Shown: in pieces, positions 8,160-14,579 of the stretch
How positions within the stretch are numbered: position 1 is the stretch's first letter
Layout of the letters: each line of letters begins with the position of its first letter
Source: a virus
Length of the DNA stretch: 22,424 nt
IMG/VR virus record: IMGVR_UViG_3300021962_000707
Span: 1 to 22,424 of that record
Reading direction: 5' to 3' (one strand)
Translations under genes and position numbers: made by a program
Notes under the pieces: generated by a model
The model's input: only the letters and a program-made list of their open reading frames with translations
Database searches by the model: none
Told to the model about the DNA's origin: nothing

Positions 8160-8327
8160 ATGAATCATTACAAGACTAACTTTGCAATGATGCAATATCA
8201 TAAATATTCGTTGACTGAGGTGGAAGAAATGATGCCTTTCGAGAGAGAGATTTATGTGCATATGTTAGTCAAACATCTCGAGGAAGAAAAACAACGTTAC
8301 GAACAACAAAAGATGAAAAAACGATAA
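8160..8327 (+). CDS. gp51: gp51-like / lambda T-like frameshift extension of the tail assembly chaperone
   Basis: This short frame encodes 55 residues from ATG 8160, or more likely forms the C-terminal 60-odd residues of the gp26 fusion, because the frame is open back across the T8 slippery run. The sequence NFAMMQYHKYSLTEVEEMMP followed by FEREIYVHMLVKHLEEE has the pattern of tail chaperone T domains: short, helical, with a YH...S..E...M/P..ER signature, ending in a charged KQRYEQQKMKKR tail. Independent initiation is weakly supported (only GAG 6 nt before the ATG). In marine T4-like phages the ORF at this position is often called gp51 (hub assembly catalyst), but it is far shorter than T4 gp51 (249 aa). 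It ends 9 nt before the tape measure gene. Confidence 0.72.
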   Translation: MNHYKTNFAMMQYHKYSLTEVEEMMPFEREIYVHMLVKHLEEEKQRYEQQKMKKR

Positions 8328-8336
8328 GGTAATTAG

Positions 8337-10244
8337 ATGGCTATCGAACCAAACAACGCAGGTATGGGTACTATTCTGTTAGAGCAGTCACGTGCTCTTG
8401 AACAGAATAAAACCACAACTGTAAAAGAGATCGCATCAAAGGCATCGATTTTAGACGAAAAACTTCTAAGAAGTAACATTGAAATGTTAAAACTTAGAAA
8501 AGATCAAATCGAGTTTGATGAGAAATCTCTTGCTGCGATTAAAGATTTGACTGACGGAATACAAGAGATTCGTGGTCCAATCGCAAGAATGGTCGATGGC
8601 ATTAAAGGATTCGTAAAACCTTTCGGTGATTTTATTAAAAATCCAGGACGAGGTTTAATGAAAGCATTTAACTTCGGTGGTCTCTTTAATAAATCAATTG
8701 CCAAATCAGAATTCGTAGAACAACAAAAGAGATTAGGATCGACCAAATCTAATGAAGAACTCGCTTTAGACTTTGGAGCGAACTACGACGCAAGAAGAAA
8801 TTTATCTAAAACAAATAAAGAACTCCAGTACTTTAAAGATGCTGGGATGAATGAAGAGCAAATTGCTCGTACAGAACAAGGTTCTAAACTTTTAGCAAGC
8901 AGAGATGAAATGCTACAAGTTGTCGGTAATACTGACATTCGTGCAAGGTTTGCTACAGACCAAAACTTCTCAACTATTCAACCTGAAAAGGTAGATAGTG
9001 CTACTGGAGAAGAAGTTGGTCCAGCACCAAGTGCAGAAGAAAAAGAACAGCACTTGGAAAATGTTCGTCAAATGGATAGTCAAAATGACATCCTAGAAAA
9101 AATTGAAGCCAACACTAGAGCATCTGCTGGAGGTGGCACTCCAGGAAATCCACAACCTGCTGCTGGAGGTGGTGGTGGACTTATGGGTAAAATTGGAGAA
9201 GGAATTAAAGGTTTCGGTGGTATGGCTGGATCATTGCTTAAAGGTGCATTAGGTTTAGTCGGTATCGCAGGTGCTTTATGGATTGTAAGTAAAGCATTAA
9301 GTAATTTTGAAGATCTAGATTGGGAAACTCTAGCTAAAGGTGTAGGTACAATAGGTGCACTTGCTGTTATTGGAGTTATCGCAGGTAAAGCATCTGGATC
9401 TATGTTAATGGGTGCATTAGGACTTGCAGCAATTACAGGTGTAATGTGGTTAGCAAGTAAAGCACTTGAAGCATTTGAAGGTATCGGATGGGATACTGTT
9501 GCTAAAGGTTTATTAACTCTCGCAGGTGTGGGTGTTATTGGTGCAATCGCAGGTACTGCTGCTCCACTAATTATCGCTGGTGCAGTTGCTCTTGGCTTAA
9601 TGGGTGGTGCTTTGTGGATTATCGGCGAAGCAATGCAAGCAATCGGCGAGGGTATGAACTCAATGACTACTGGTCTAGAAAGACTAGGAGAACTTGATGG
9701 TGGTAATCTATTAGCTGTTGCTGCAGGTATTACAGCAATTGGTGCATCAATGGTTGCGTTTGCTGCAGGTAACGTTCTTGCTGGCTTGGGTAATCTAGTT
9801 ACAAAATTACTTTCTTTCGGACAGGATACTCCTGTTGAACAATTAATTAAGATTGGTGAAGCTGGTGCAGGTATTCAAGCAGCAGCAGCAGGATTAGATC
9901 AACTCGGTTTATCAATGGCGTCTTTCGCAGACGTTGACGCAGACAAATTAGAAAAAGCAATGGATGCACTCGGTGAGGCTCCATGGCGTAGAATGACATC
10001 ATTTGTTCAAGCTGGTGGCTATATGAATTCCGATGGAACAATAGTTACTAATGCTTCAGCAATGACATCAGCAGCAAGAGATGAATCTGCTGGTGGAGGT
10101 GGTAACGTAAATACAGTCGTTGCACCTACTTCTAACAACAATGTATCGACATCAGTTAATACTGTGTCGATCCCTGTAAGAAATACTGATTCTACTGTAC
10201 GTAGTCAATACAATAGCAGTAGAGCATACGTGGGAGCATTTTAG
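8337..10244 (+). CDS. gp29: Tail length tape measure protein (gp29-like)
   Basis: A 635-aa protein with tape-measure architecture, near the size of T4 gp29 (590 aa). The first about 200 residues are charged and helical. A Gly-rich linker (about 262-300) leads to a hydrophobic helical region of about 200 residues, then a Ser/Asn-rich C-terminus (PTSNNNVSTSVNTVSIPVR). The hydrophobic region contains three tandem 56-residue repeats starting at residues 303, 359 and 415 (GALGL..., GALGL..., GAVAL...), the first two closely similar. The gene follows the gp26/gp51-like chaperone, as tape measure genes follow G/G-T chaperones. AAGG precedes the ATG. In the tail it spans the tube lumen and sets length; the hydrophobic part may enter the host membrane at infection. 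Family call is firm, the gp29 label less so. Confidence 0.78.
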   Translation: MAIEPNNAGMGTILLEQSRALEQNKTTTVKEIASKASILDEKLLRSNIEMLKLRKDQIEFDEKSLAAIKDLTDGIQEIRGPIARMVDGIKGFVKPFGDFIKNPGRGLMKAFNFGGLFNKSIAKSEFVEQQKRLGSTKSNEELALDFGANYDARRNLSKTNKELQYFKDAGMNEEQIARTEQGSKLLASRDEMLQVVGNTDIRARFATDQNFSTIQPEKVDSATGEEVGPAPSAEEKEQHLENVRQMDSQNDILEKIEANTRASAGGGTPGNPQPAAGGGGGLMGKIGEGIKGFGGMAGSLLKGALGLVGIAGALWIVSKALSNFEDLDWETLAKGVGTIGALAVIGVIAGKASGSMLMGALGLAAITGVMWLASKALEAFEGIGWDTVAKGLLTLAGVGVIGAIAGTAAPLIIAGAVALGLMGGALWIIGEAMQAIGEGMNSMTTGLERLGELDGGNLLAVAAGITAIGASMVAFAAGNVLAGLGNLVTKLLSFGQDTPVEQLIKIGEAGAGIQAAAAGLDQLGLSMASFADVDADKLEKAMDALGEAPWRRMTSFVQAGGYMNSDGTIVTNASAMTSAARDESAGGGGNVNTVVAPTSNNNVSTSVNTVSIPVRNTDSTVRSQYNSSRAYVGAF

Positions 10245-10246
10245 TA

Positions 10247-10885
10247 ATGTCCAAATTGCTCTCACTAAAAGGTTTCTTGAAGGAATCGGAGGAATATCAA
10301 AATGGTGGACTTACTGTCTTTGATATTGATGATACTTTATTTCGTACTACGGCTAAAATTGCGGTCTATGATACGAAGTTACAAAAAGTAACTCGAGAGT
10401 TATCGACTTCTGAATATAATAGCTACAAACTGAAGCAAGGTGAAGTATACGATTATAAGCAGTTTAAAGATGCTGCTAAGTTTTATAAAGAATCTGTTCC
10501 AATTGCAAAGATGATGGCGAAAGCTAAAGCAATTCTAGCGAACAGTATTAAGAATCCTTTAAGCCGAGTAATTATTATCACTGCTCGAAATAACTTCGAT
10601 CATCGTGATAAGTTTTTAGCGACTTTTAGGAAATATGGTTTCGACATCGACAAAGTTCGTGTTGAAAGAGCAGGTATGATTGGCGACATTGATGTACCTG
10701 CGATAAAGAAGATGTTAATTATTCGTGCTTACTTAATGACTAAGCGATATGCACGAGTAAGAATGATTGATGATGATTTGAATAATCTAAGAGAATTTTT
10801 GAAAATGAAAAGAATGTTCCCTACTATACAATTCAGTGCGTATCTTGCACTTGAAGATGGATCTATTAGGACGATAAAACAATAA
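10247..10885 (+). CDS. HAD-superfamily phosphatase-like protein
   Basis: A 212-aa protein with HAD motifs in order: motif I FDIDDTLF with nucleophile D26 and D28, motif II IIITAR near residue 110, and motif IV MIDDDLNN near 173. The pattern resembles the 3'-phosphatase domain of polynucleotide kinase and related phage HAD proteins, but no kinase domain is fused. The substrate is unknown; nucleotide or nucleic acid 3'-phosphate is plausible. The N-terminal about 20 residues (LLSLKGFLKESEEYQNGG) are an extension before the core. It starts two bases after the tape measure stop, with GGGAG about 10 nt upstream, so it is co-expressed with tail genes, an unexpected setting for a nucleotide-processing enzyme. 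Confidence 0.75.
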   Translation: MSKLLSLKGFLKESEEYQNGGLTVFDIDDTLFRTTAKIAVYDTKLQKVTRELSTSEYNSYKLKQGEVYDYKQFKDAAKFYKESVPIAKMMAKAKAILANSIKNPLSRVIIITARNNFDHRDKFLATFRKYGFDIDKVRVERAGMIGDIDVPAIKKMLIIRAYLMTKRYARVRMIDDDLNNLREFLKMKRMFPTIQFSAYLALEDGSIRTIKQ

Positions 10886-11071
10886 ATGCTGACAATGTGG
10901 GAGTTAATGCAAAATATGAATAAGGAAAAGAAGTTCTTATTCCACCACAAACGATATGATCATTGGTTTTGGCATAGAGGTATCTTCGGCTGGTTTTGGA
11001 ATAAAGTCGAGAAATATGCCAGTAAGTTTAATAATTGGATATGGAACAAAAGGTGGAGAAGAAGAAATTAA
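10886..11071 (+). CDS. Small Trp-rich basic protein of unknown function
   Basis: An open frame of 61 residues directly abutting the HAD gene stop (TAA-ATG) and ending inside the following terminator. The first two ATGs lack an SD; GGGAG at 10899-10903 suits an internal ATG at 10916 (51 residues), so the start is uncertain. The product is rich in Trp, Phe, Lys and Arg (HWFWHRGIFGWFWNK, WNKRWRRR), with about seven tryptophans, and could form a membrane-active amphipathic helix. It resembles no family I know. It may be a real late small protein or an unselected frame; the tight packing and absence of other content favour real. Confidence 0.5.
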   Translation: MLTMWELMQNMNKEKKFLFHHKRYDHWFWHRGIFGWFWNKVEKYASKFNNWIWNKRWRRRN

Positions 11072-11096
11072 AAAAATGGGGGACGAAAGTCCCCCA
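11070..11096 (-). terminator. Bidirectional Rho-independent terminator between convergent operons
   Basis: An 8-bp GC-rich stem TGGGGGAC / GTCCCCCA (11077-11084 and 11089-11096) closes a 4-nt loop (GAAA on the plus strand). On the minus strand it is followed by seven Ts, an excellent terminator for gp32. On the plus strand it is followed by CTTTAATT, a weaker one for the tail operon. Confidence 0.9.
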
Positions 11097-11128
11097 CTTT
11101 AATTATATAACGATAAGTCTATTACTGA

Positions 11129-12049
11129 TTATTCTGCTTCAGCAATTTTCTGGAAGTAAGACATCACGTCAGCGTCATCGTCAGAATCTGCATTCTTTGT
11201 TGCCAAAGCAGGAGCAGGTTTGCTCGGTGCAGGTTTAGCGACAGCTACTGGTTCGTCATCCATATCTGCAGCACGTTTAGTGCTTGGAGCCGACTCACCA
11301 CTTAACACATCGTTAAGACGTTTTTGAAGTTCTTCGAAAGATTTGAACTTATCAGGTGAGACAAATTCAGAAAGTTTATGTTGTTTTCCTACAACTTCCA
11401 ATAGTGCAGATTCTTCACCACTGTGTAATGCAGCAGGTTCCATAAACGCAGACTGATCATAGTTAGAATAACCATCTACTTTACGCATTCTGATTTTAAA
11501 GTCAGCACCTTCCCAAAGATCGAAAACGTTTACTGGCTTTTCATCTTCGAAAGTTGGACGTGCTTTGTCCATAATCTTATCAAAGATTTTCTTACCAAAC
11601 TTGAACAGTTTTACTTGTCCTTCGTTTTCTGGATGTTTAGGATCTGAAATCACTAGTACGTTAGCAATATAACCAAGACGTCTCTTTTGTTTTCGAGCGA
11701 TCTCTTTATTTGCTTCAATACCAGAGTTCCATAGTTTTGAATTTAATTCTCCGACAGGATCTTTTCCACCGATAGTAGTCAATGAGTTTTCAATGTACCA
11801 CTTACCAGTTGGTCCTTGGAATCCATGAGAAAATACTCGTACCCATGGTAGTTCGTCACCCTCAACTCGAGGTAGGAAACGAATTACTGCAGTTGCATTA
11901 CCAGCTTTATCTGGATCAAGTCTCCAGAATCTAGTATCTTCGTTTGAGTTTTGGGATTGTGTTGCTTGAGGGTTCGCAAGTTTTTCGAATTCGCCAGCAA
12001 TTTTGCTGAAGTCATCATTGCGAAGTTTCTTAAGTGTATTAATATCCAT
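11129..12049 (-). CDS. gp32: Single-stranded DNA-binding protein gp32
   Basis: A 306-aa homologue of T4 gp32 (301 aa). The N-terminal basic B-domain contains LKKLRNDDFSKIA, the core has FLPRVEGDELPWVRVFSHGF, GKWYIE, YIANVLVISDPKHPENEG, FGKKIFDKI and KVDGYSNYDQS, and the C-terminal tail is acidic (DSDDDADVMSYFQKIAEAE) for partner binding. It coats single-stranded DNA during replication and recombination. The T4 zinc ligands are lost: H75 is kept but the three cysteines are replaced (IENSLTT, KDPVGEL), and the whole protein has no Cys. GGAG precedes the ATG. The leader is G-poor with five ACATA copies, consistent with autogenous translational control as in T4. A middle-type promoter overlaps the gp59 stop. 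Confidence 0.95.
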   Translation of the reverse strand: MDINTLKKLRNDDFSKIAGEFEKLANPQATQSQNSNEDTRFWRLDPDKAGNATAVIRFLPRVEGDELPWVRVFSHGFQGPTGKWYIENSLTTIGGKDPVGELNSKLWNSGIEANKEIARKQKRRLGYIANVLVISDPKHPENEGQVKLFKFGKKIFDKIMDKARPTFEDEKPVNVFDLWEGADFKIRMRKVDGYSNYDQSAFMEPAALHSGEESALLEVVGKQHKLSEFVSPDKFKSFEELQKRLNDVLSGESAPSTKRAADMDDEPVAVAKPAPSKPAPALATKNADSDDDADVMSYFQKIAEAE

Positions 12050-12099
12050 ATGTTTCTCCGTATGTTAATATGTCGTATGTTGTTATTATATTAGTATGT
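12049..12099 (-). promoter_or_regulatory. gp32 leader with five ACATA repeats (candidate autoregulatory operator)
   Basis: ACATA occurs at 12099-12095, 12080-12076, 12073-12069, 12065-12061 and 12053-12049 on the minus strand. The leader is almost unstructured and G-poor around GGAG, as expected where gp32 binds its own mRNA cooperatively. Role inferred from T4 gp32 autoregulation. Confidence 0.4.
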
Positions 12100-12113
12100 T
12101 TCTTGCAAAGCAA
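12085..12113 (-). promoter_or_regulatory. Middle-like promoter of gp32 (TTGCTT-17-TATAAT)
   Basis: TATAAT (12090-12085) with TTTGCTTTGCAA upstream. The -35 is poor for sigma70 but TTTGCTTTG resembles the T4 MotA box; the box-to-TATAAT gap of 15 nt is a little longer than in T4. The same arrangement occurs before the exonuclease gene at 20785-20813. Confidence 0.6.
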
Positions 12114-12114
12114 A

Positions 12115-12732
12115 TCACATACCCATAATATTTAGTTCCGATAAATCACGACGAAAAATATCGAAACCTTTTCCCAGCTTTGCACTAGGGAATTTTACAA
12201 AGCCACTTGTTTTGACAACTCGTTTAGCATCATCTTCAAAGATGATATCGCTAGACTTCCAGTTATCAAAGAATGGTCTGTAACTGTTAAGGATTACCAA
12301 ACTTTGCACTGCTACCTTTCGTCCAAGTAACAGTTTAAACACTTCTGGTATTCCCTTTTCCTCAAAATCAAATAGAGAAGTAATCTCTTTTCGATTCTTT
12401 TCACAATGTAATGTAATTACATCGAGATCGTTTTGGAAACTTTGAGATAATGATTCCTTGTATTTTAACCAAGACTTCCAGTAATCATCACCGACACTAC
12501 CAGTATAGAGTACGCTATCATTTCCATAAGATAAATTGGAAACGAAATACTCAATACATTCAAATGGTGTCTTAAATCTTTTACCAAGTTTTTCATATAA
12601 ACCCATATCATTTCGTTGCGTGTAACTAGCATAAGGTTTTCTCCCTACATTTGTCGTAAAGGCATCAAAGGAGTAGTTCCGATAATGCAGTTTAATACGT
12701 AGGTGTAATTTGTATACTTCATAACCATTCAT
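12115..12732 (-). CDS. gp59: Replicative helicase loader gp59
   Basis: A 205-aa protein, size and position matching T4 gp59 (217 aa). The N-terminus GYEVYKLHLRIKLHYRNYSFD matches the T4 KSVYKLYLMIKQH region, and the rest is helical and basic (YFVSNLSYGN, IPEVFKLLLGRKVAVQSLVI), consistent with the two-domain HMG-like/helical fold of gp59. The protein loads the gp41 helicase onto gp32-covered forks and contacts gp32, which is encoded next. Its ATG overlaps the gp33 stop (TAATG), implying coupled translation. A CTAAATA motif lies in its last codons. Confidence 0.8.
   Translation of the reverse strand: MNGYEVYKLHLRIKLHYRNYSFDAFTTNVGRKPYASYTQRNDMGLYEKLGKRFKTPFECIEYFVSNLSYGNDSVLYTGSVGDDYWKSWLKYKESLSQSFQNDLDVITLHCEKNRKEITSLFDFEEKGIPEVFKLLLGRKVAVQSLVILNSYRPFFDNWKSSDIIFEDDAKRVVKTSGFVKFPSAKLGKGFDIFRRDLSELNIMGM
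12129..12135 (-). promoter_or_regulatory. Possible late promoter motif CTAAATA before gp32
   Basis: CTAAATA inside the gp59 C-terminal codons, about 80 nt before the gp32 ATG. T4 gene 32 also has late transcription; here the motif may be chance. Confidence 0.25.
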
Positions 12733-12962
12733 TACATATCCAGCTTAGCTGTTTTAGGTAAGTAGTTCAAGTCCTGATAACAAACTTCTAATTTCTCTTT
12801 AAGTGGTCCTTTGATTAGATGTTTGATATCAGAGGGTTCGATAAAATTTACTTCACAGTACGCAATGATTGCATCTAAATGAGTAAAGCCACCATTCTTA
12901 CCTTTGTTGATAACTTCCTTTTCGATATACATTGCAAAGTTTTGAGCATCTTTAAAAATCAT
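12732..12962 (-). CDS. gp33: Late transcription co-activator gp33
   Basis: A 76-aa protein in the gp33 position upstream of gp59. It has the typical composition and pattern: LDAIIAYCEVN in the middle, a conserved LIKGPLKEKLEVC helix, and a C-terminal DLNYLPKTAKLDM segment that in gp33 binds the sliding clamp. In T4, gp33 bridges RNA polymerase beta-flap and gp45 clamp and with gp55 directs late transcription. Its ATG overlaps the upstream stop (ATGA) and its stop overlaps the gp59 start. It is shorter than T4 gp33 (112 aa), as in other marine T4-like phages. Its presence fits the CTAAATA late motifs. Confidence 0.8.
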   Translation of the reverse strand: MIFKDAQNFAMYIEKEVINKGKNGGFTHLDAIIAYCEVNFIEPSDIKHLIKGPLKEKLEVCYQDLNYLPKTAKLDM

Positions 12963-13237
12963 ACTCGTGCTTTCGAGAGATAAAACTCAGTTGTCTTAAT
13001 CATATAATCAATGCTCTCATACTCTTTATACTTCTTACGATACATATTCCAGACAGGAGTAGTTCCTTCTTCTGGTTTCATATCTTTATCGAACATATCA
13101 AGATACTTGTCAAACCAACGATCAAGTTTCTCACGCTGAGTTGTCAAGAACGTCTTGTACTCGTTAATCTTTTTCACATCACGCTGTAGCGAAAGCATTG
13201 GCAATTCGCTTTGGATCTTACTCAACTCAACCATCAT
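12959..13237 (-). CDS. Conserved early protein of unknown function, 92 aa
   Basis: A charged, helical protein with no family I can name (LQRDVKKINEYKTFLTTQRE, DRWFDKYLDMFDKD). I choose Met5 of the longest frame (13237): GGAG lies 6 nt upstream of it, whereas the earlier ATG at 13249 contains that GGAG and has no ribosome site of its own. It is the first gene after the TTGACT promoter at 13261-13289 and couples to gp33 through an ATGA overlap, so it is probably expressed with the replication/transcription genes gp33-gp59-gp32. Confidence 0.78.
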   Translation of the reverse strand: MMVELSKIQSELPMLSLQRDVKKINEYKTFLTTQREKLDRWFDKYLDMFDKDMKPEEGTTPVWNMYRKKYKEYESIDYMIKTTEFYLSKARV

Positions 13238-13260
13238 ATTTTTCTCCATTGTTATAATAT

Positions 13261-13289
13261 ATTATACTCTATTTTGTCTTGAAAGTCAA
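13261..13289 (-). promoter_or_regulatory. Early sigma70-type promoter TTGACT-17-TATAAT
   Basis: TTGACT (13289-13284) and TATAAT (13266-13261) with a 17-nt spacer, preceded by an AAAAAA tract that also encodes the last lysines of the upstream gene. It drives the 92-aa gene, gp33 and gp59. Confidence 0.85.
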
Positions 13290-13290
13290 C

Positions 13291-13479
13291 TTATTTTTTC
13301 CACTCTTTCCACGGAATCAGTTCGTCTGTCTTTTCATCTAACTTAAGATAGCCATCTTCAATTAATTGATTGACGACTGTTTCGACTAGATCTCTGTATT
13401 TCCATTTACCCATTAGATAACCCAAGTAGCCAATGAGTGATGCAAAAAATACTGCAACATATCCCATGTCTATAAACAT
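13291..13479 (-). CDS. Small single-span membrane protein, 62 aa
   Basis: The start at 13479 has GAGG 8 nt upstream and follows the previous stop by 4 nt; the frame is open further upstream without a ribosome site. Residues about 6-22 (YVAVFFASLIGYLGYLMG) form one transmembrane helix with a short outside N-terminus; the C-terminal 40 residues are soluble (LIEDGYLKLDEKTDELIPW). Proteins of this shape are frequent in marine T4-like phages without known role. The final AAA AAA TAA overlaps the A-tract of the next promoter. Confidence 0.75.
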   Translation of the reverse strand: MFIDMGYVAVFFASLIGYLGYLMGKWKYRDLVETVVNQLIEDGYLKLDEKTDELIPWKEWKK

Positions 13480-13483
13480 ATGT

Positions 13484-13867
13484 TTAACCTCTTCGCATTC
13501 TAGCGATGTCTTTTGCATCCTGCTCCTCAAAAACTGGAACCATATTCGACTTATGCATTGTAGCTATACCAAGTAGTTTTCGTTCGCCACTATAAACCAT
13601 TGGTTCTTTTTTTGTACAAGGTGCAAACCCACCTGTTGATCGACTAGGATAGTGAGGTGTCTCTCGTACGACATACCCACTTGCCTCCCATGGAAGTGTT
13701 ACCACTCCCCTTAGTTCTTTGCCTTTTAACTGATCAGGATGAGCATTGTGTTTTCGTAGCCAAGCATCGTGTTCTGCTTGTCGTTTTTCCCATCCAGGTT
13801 TTTTCTTGATTTTCACTTTTTTACGACCATTGTTGGTAGTCGAAAACCATGCAGGCATTAGTCCCAT
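13484..13867 (-). CDS. Conserved basic protein of unknown function, 127 aa
   Basis: A 127-aa protein with a Lys/Arg-rich N-terminal third (GRKKVKIKKKPGWEKRQAEH) and a C-terminal segment LGIATMHKSNMVPVFEEQDA followed by KDIARM, which I recognise as recurring in T4-like marine phages but cannot tie to a function. GAGG is 9 nt before the ATG. It lies one base after the 70-aa gene and four bases before the membrane protein gene, in the unit led by the promoter at 14107. The basic N-terminus might bind nucleic acid; that is a guess. Confidence 0.78.
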   Translation of the reverse strand: MGLMPAWFSTTNNGRKKVKIKKKPGWEKRQAEHDAWLRKHNAHPDQLKGKELRGVVTLPWEASGYVVRETPHYPSRSTGGFAPCTKKEPMVYSGERKLLGIATMHKSNMVPVFEEQDAKDIARMRRG

Positions 13868-13868
13868 A

Positions 13869-14081
13869 TTATAGTTCCTCTACCGTAACACGATATTGTT
13901 TACCATGGACGTCTTCGACTTCAATGGTCTTTTTGGTAGAAAGGAAGTACCCTTCATCTGGATGTAAATCCATTTGAGGATGTGATGCACTCTTAATAAG
14001 CGATGTTACTTGTTTTGCTTCACCAAGTAGAGCCTTACTAATCGTAGCAGCAATATAGTCACAGTAAGCTAGTTTAAACAT
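13869..14081 (-). CDS. Small protein of unknown function, 70 aa
   Basis: Start chosen at 14081 (Met5 of the open frame) because GGAG lies 6 nt upstream; the first ATG at 14093 includes that GGAG. The product has a helical N-terminal half (FKLAYCDYIAATISKALLGE) and a beta-rich C-terminus (TIEVEDVHGKQYRVTVEEL). No family recognised. First gene of the unit led by the promoter at 14107-14135. Confidence 0.7.
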   Translation of the reverse strand: MFKLAYCDYIAATISKALLGEAKQVTSLIKSASHPQMDLHPDEGYFLSTKKTIEVEDVHGKQYRVTVEEL

Positions 14082-14106
14082 AATATTCTCCATAATCTAA
14101 AAACCT

Positions 14107-14135
14107 ATTATACTACAGGTTCACTCAAAAGTCAA
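14107..14135 (-). promoter_or_regulatory. Early sigma70-type promoter TTGACT-17-TATAAT
   Basis: TTGACT (14135-14130), 17-nt spacer ending GTAG, TATAATAG (-10 at 14112-14107). A short A-tract lies just upstream in the Lys codons ending the 144-aa gene. Confidence 0.85.
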
Positions 14136-14138
14136 CAA

Positions 14139-14573
14139 CTATTTTTTCTTTTTTGTTGTTTTCTTTACAGCAGTTTCGATCTCTACAGCAACGTTCTCTG
14201 TCGCACCATCAACCTTTTGTTTAGATGCTTCAGCAAACATTTTAGCAAATTGTGCTTTCTGATCGGTTAGATATTCTTCACCTTTTTCTAAGATTACCTT
14301 AGTAGATTTCATTTCTCTGTAACCAAGATCAACTGGTTCTGGAACAGGAAGTTCGTTTTCAATAATATCGATAATCGGATTACCATTGATAAAAGTATCT
14401 TCTTCGAATCTTTGTTTTGCCTCTTCTTCTGACTCTGCGTCAGTAGTCCAAGTCTTTTTACCTTTTAGAATAAATGTATAACGATACAAGTTTCTTACAG
14501 GTTCGGTTGTTTCAACTTCGTCATTCTCTACAATTGTAGTCGTTTCAACCATAGTCTTCATTTCTTCTTCCAT
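14139..14573 (-). CDS. Acidic protein with Lys-rich tail, unknown function, 144 aa
   Basis: A 144-aa protein: an acidic Thr/Glu-rich N-terminus, a short beta-alpha core (YRYTFILKGKKTWTTDAESE followed by EEAKQRFEED), then an extended C-terminus ending in a Lys/Thr tail (VKKTTKKKK). The core resembles small ferredoxin-like fold proteins in shape only; no function is assignable. GAGAGG lies 9 nt before the ATG, in the tail of the upstream gene. It is last in the unit from the promoter at 15359. Confidence 0.72.
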   Translation of the reverse strand: MEEEMKTMVETTTIVENDEVETTEPVRNLYRYTFILKGKKTWTTDAESEEEAKQRFEEDTFINGNPIIDIIENELPVPEPVDLGYREMKSTKVILEKGEEYLTDQKAQFAKMFAEASKQKVDGATENVAVEIETAVKKTTKKKK

Positions 14574-14579
14574 AGATTA

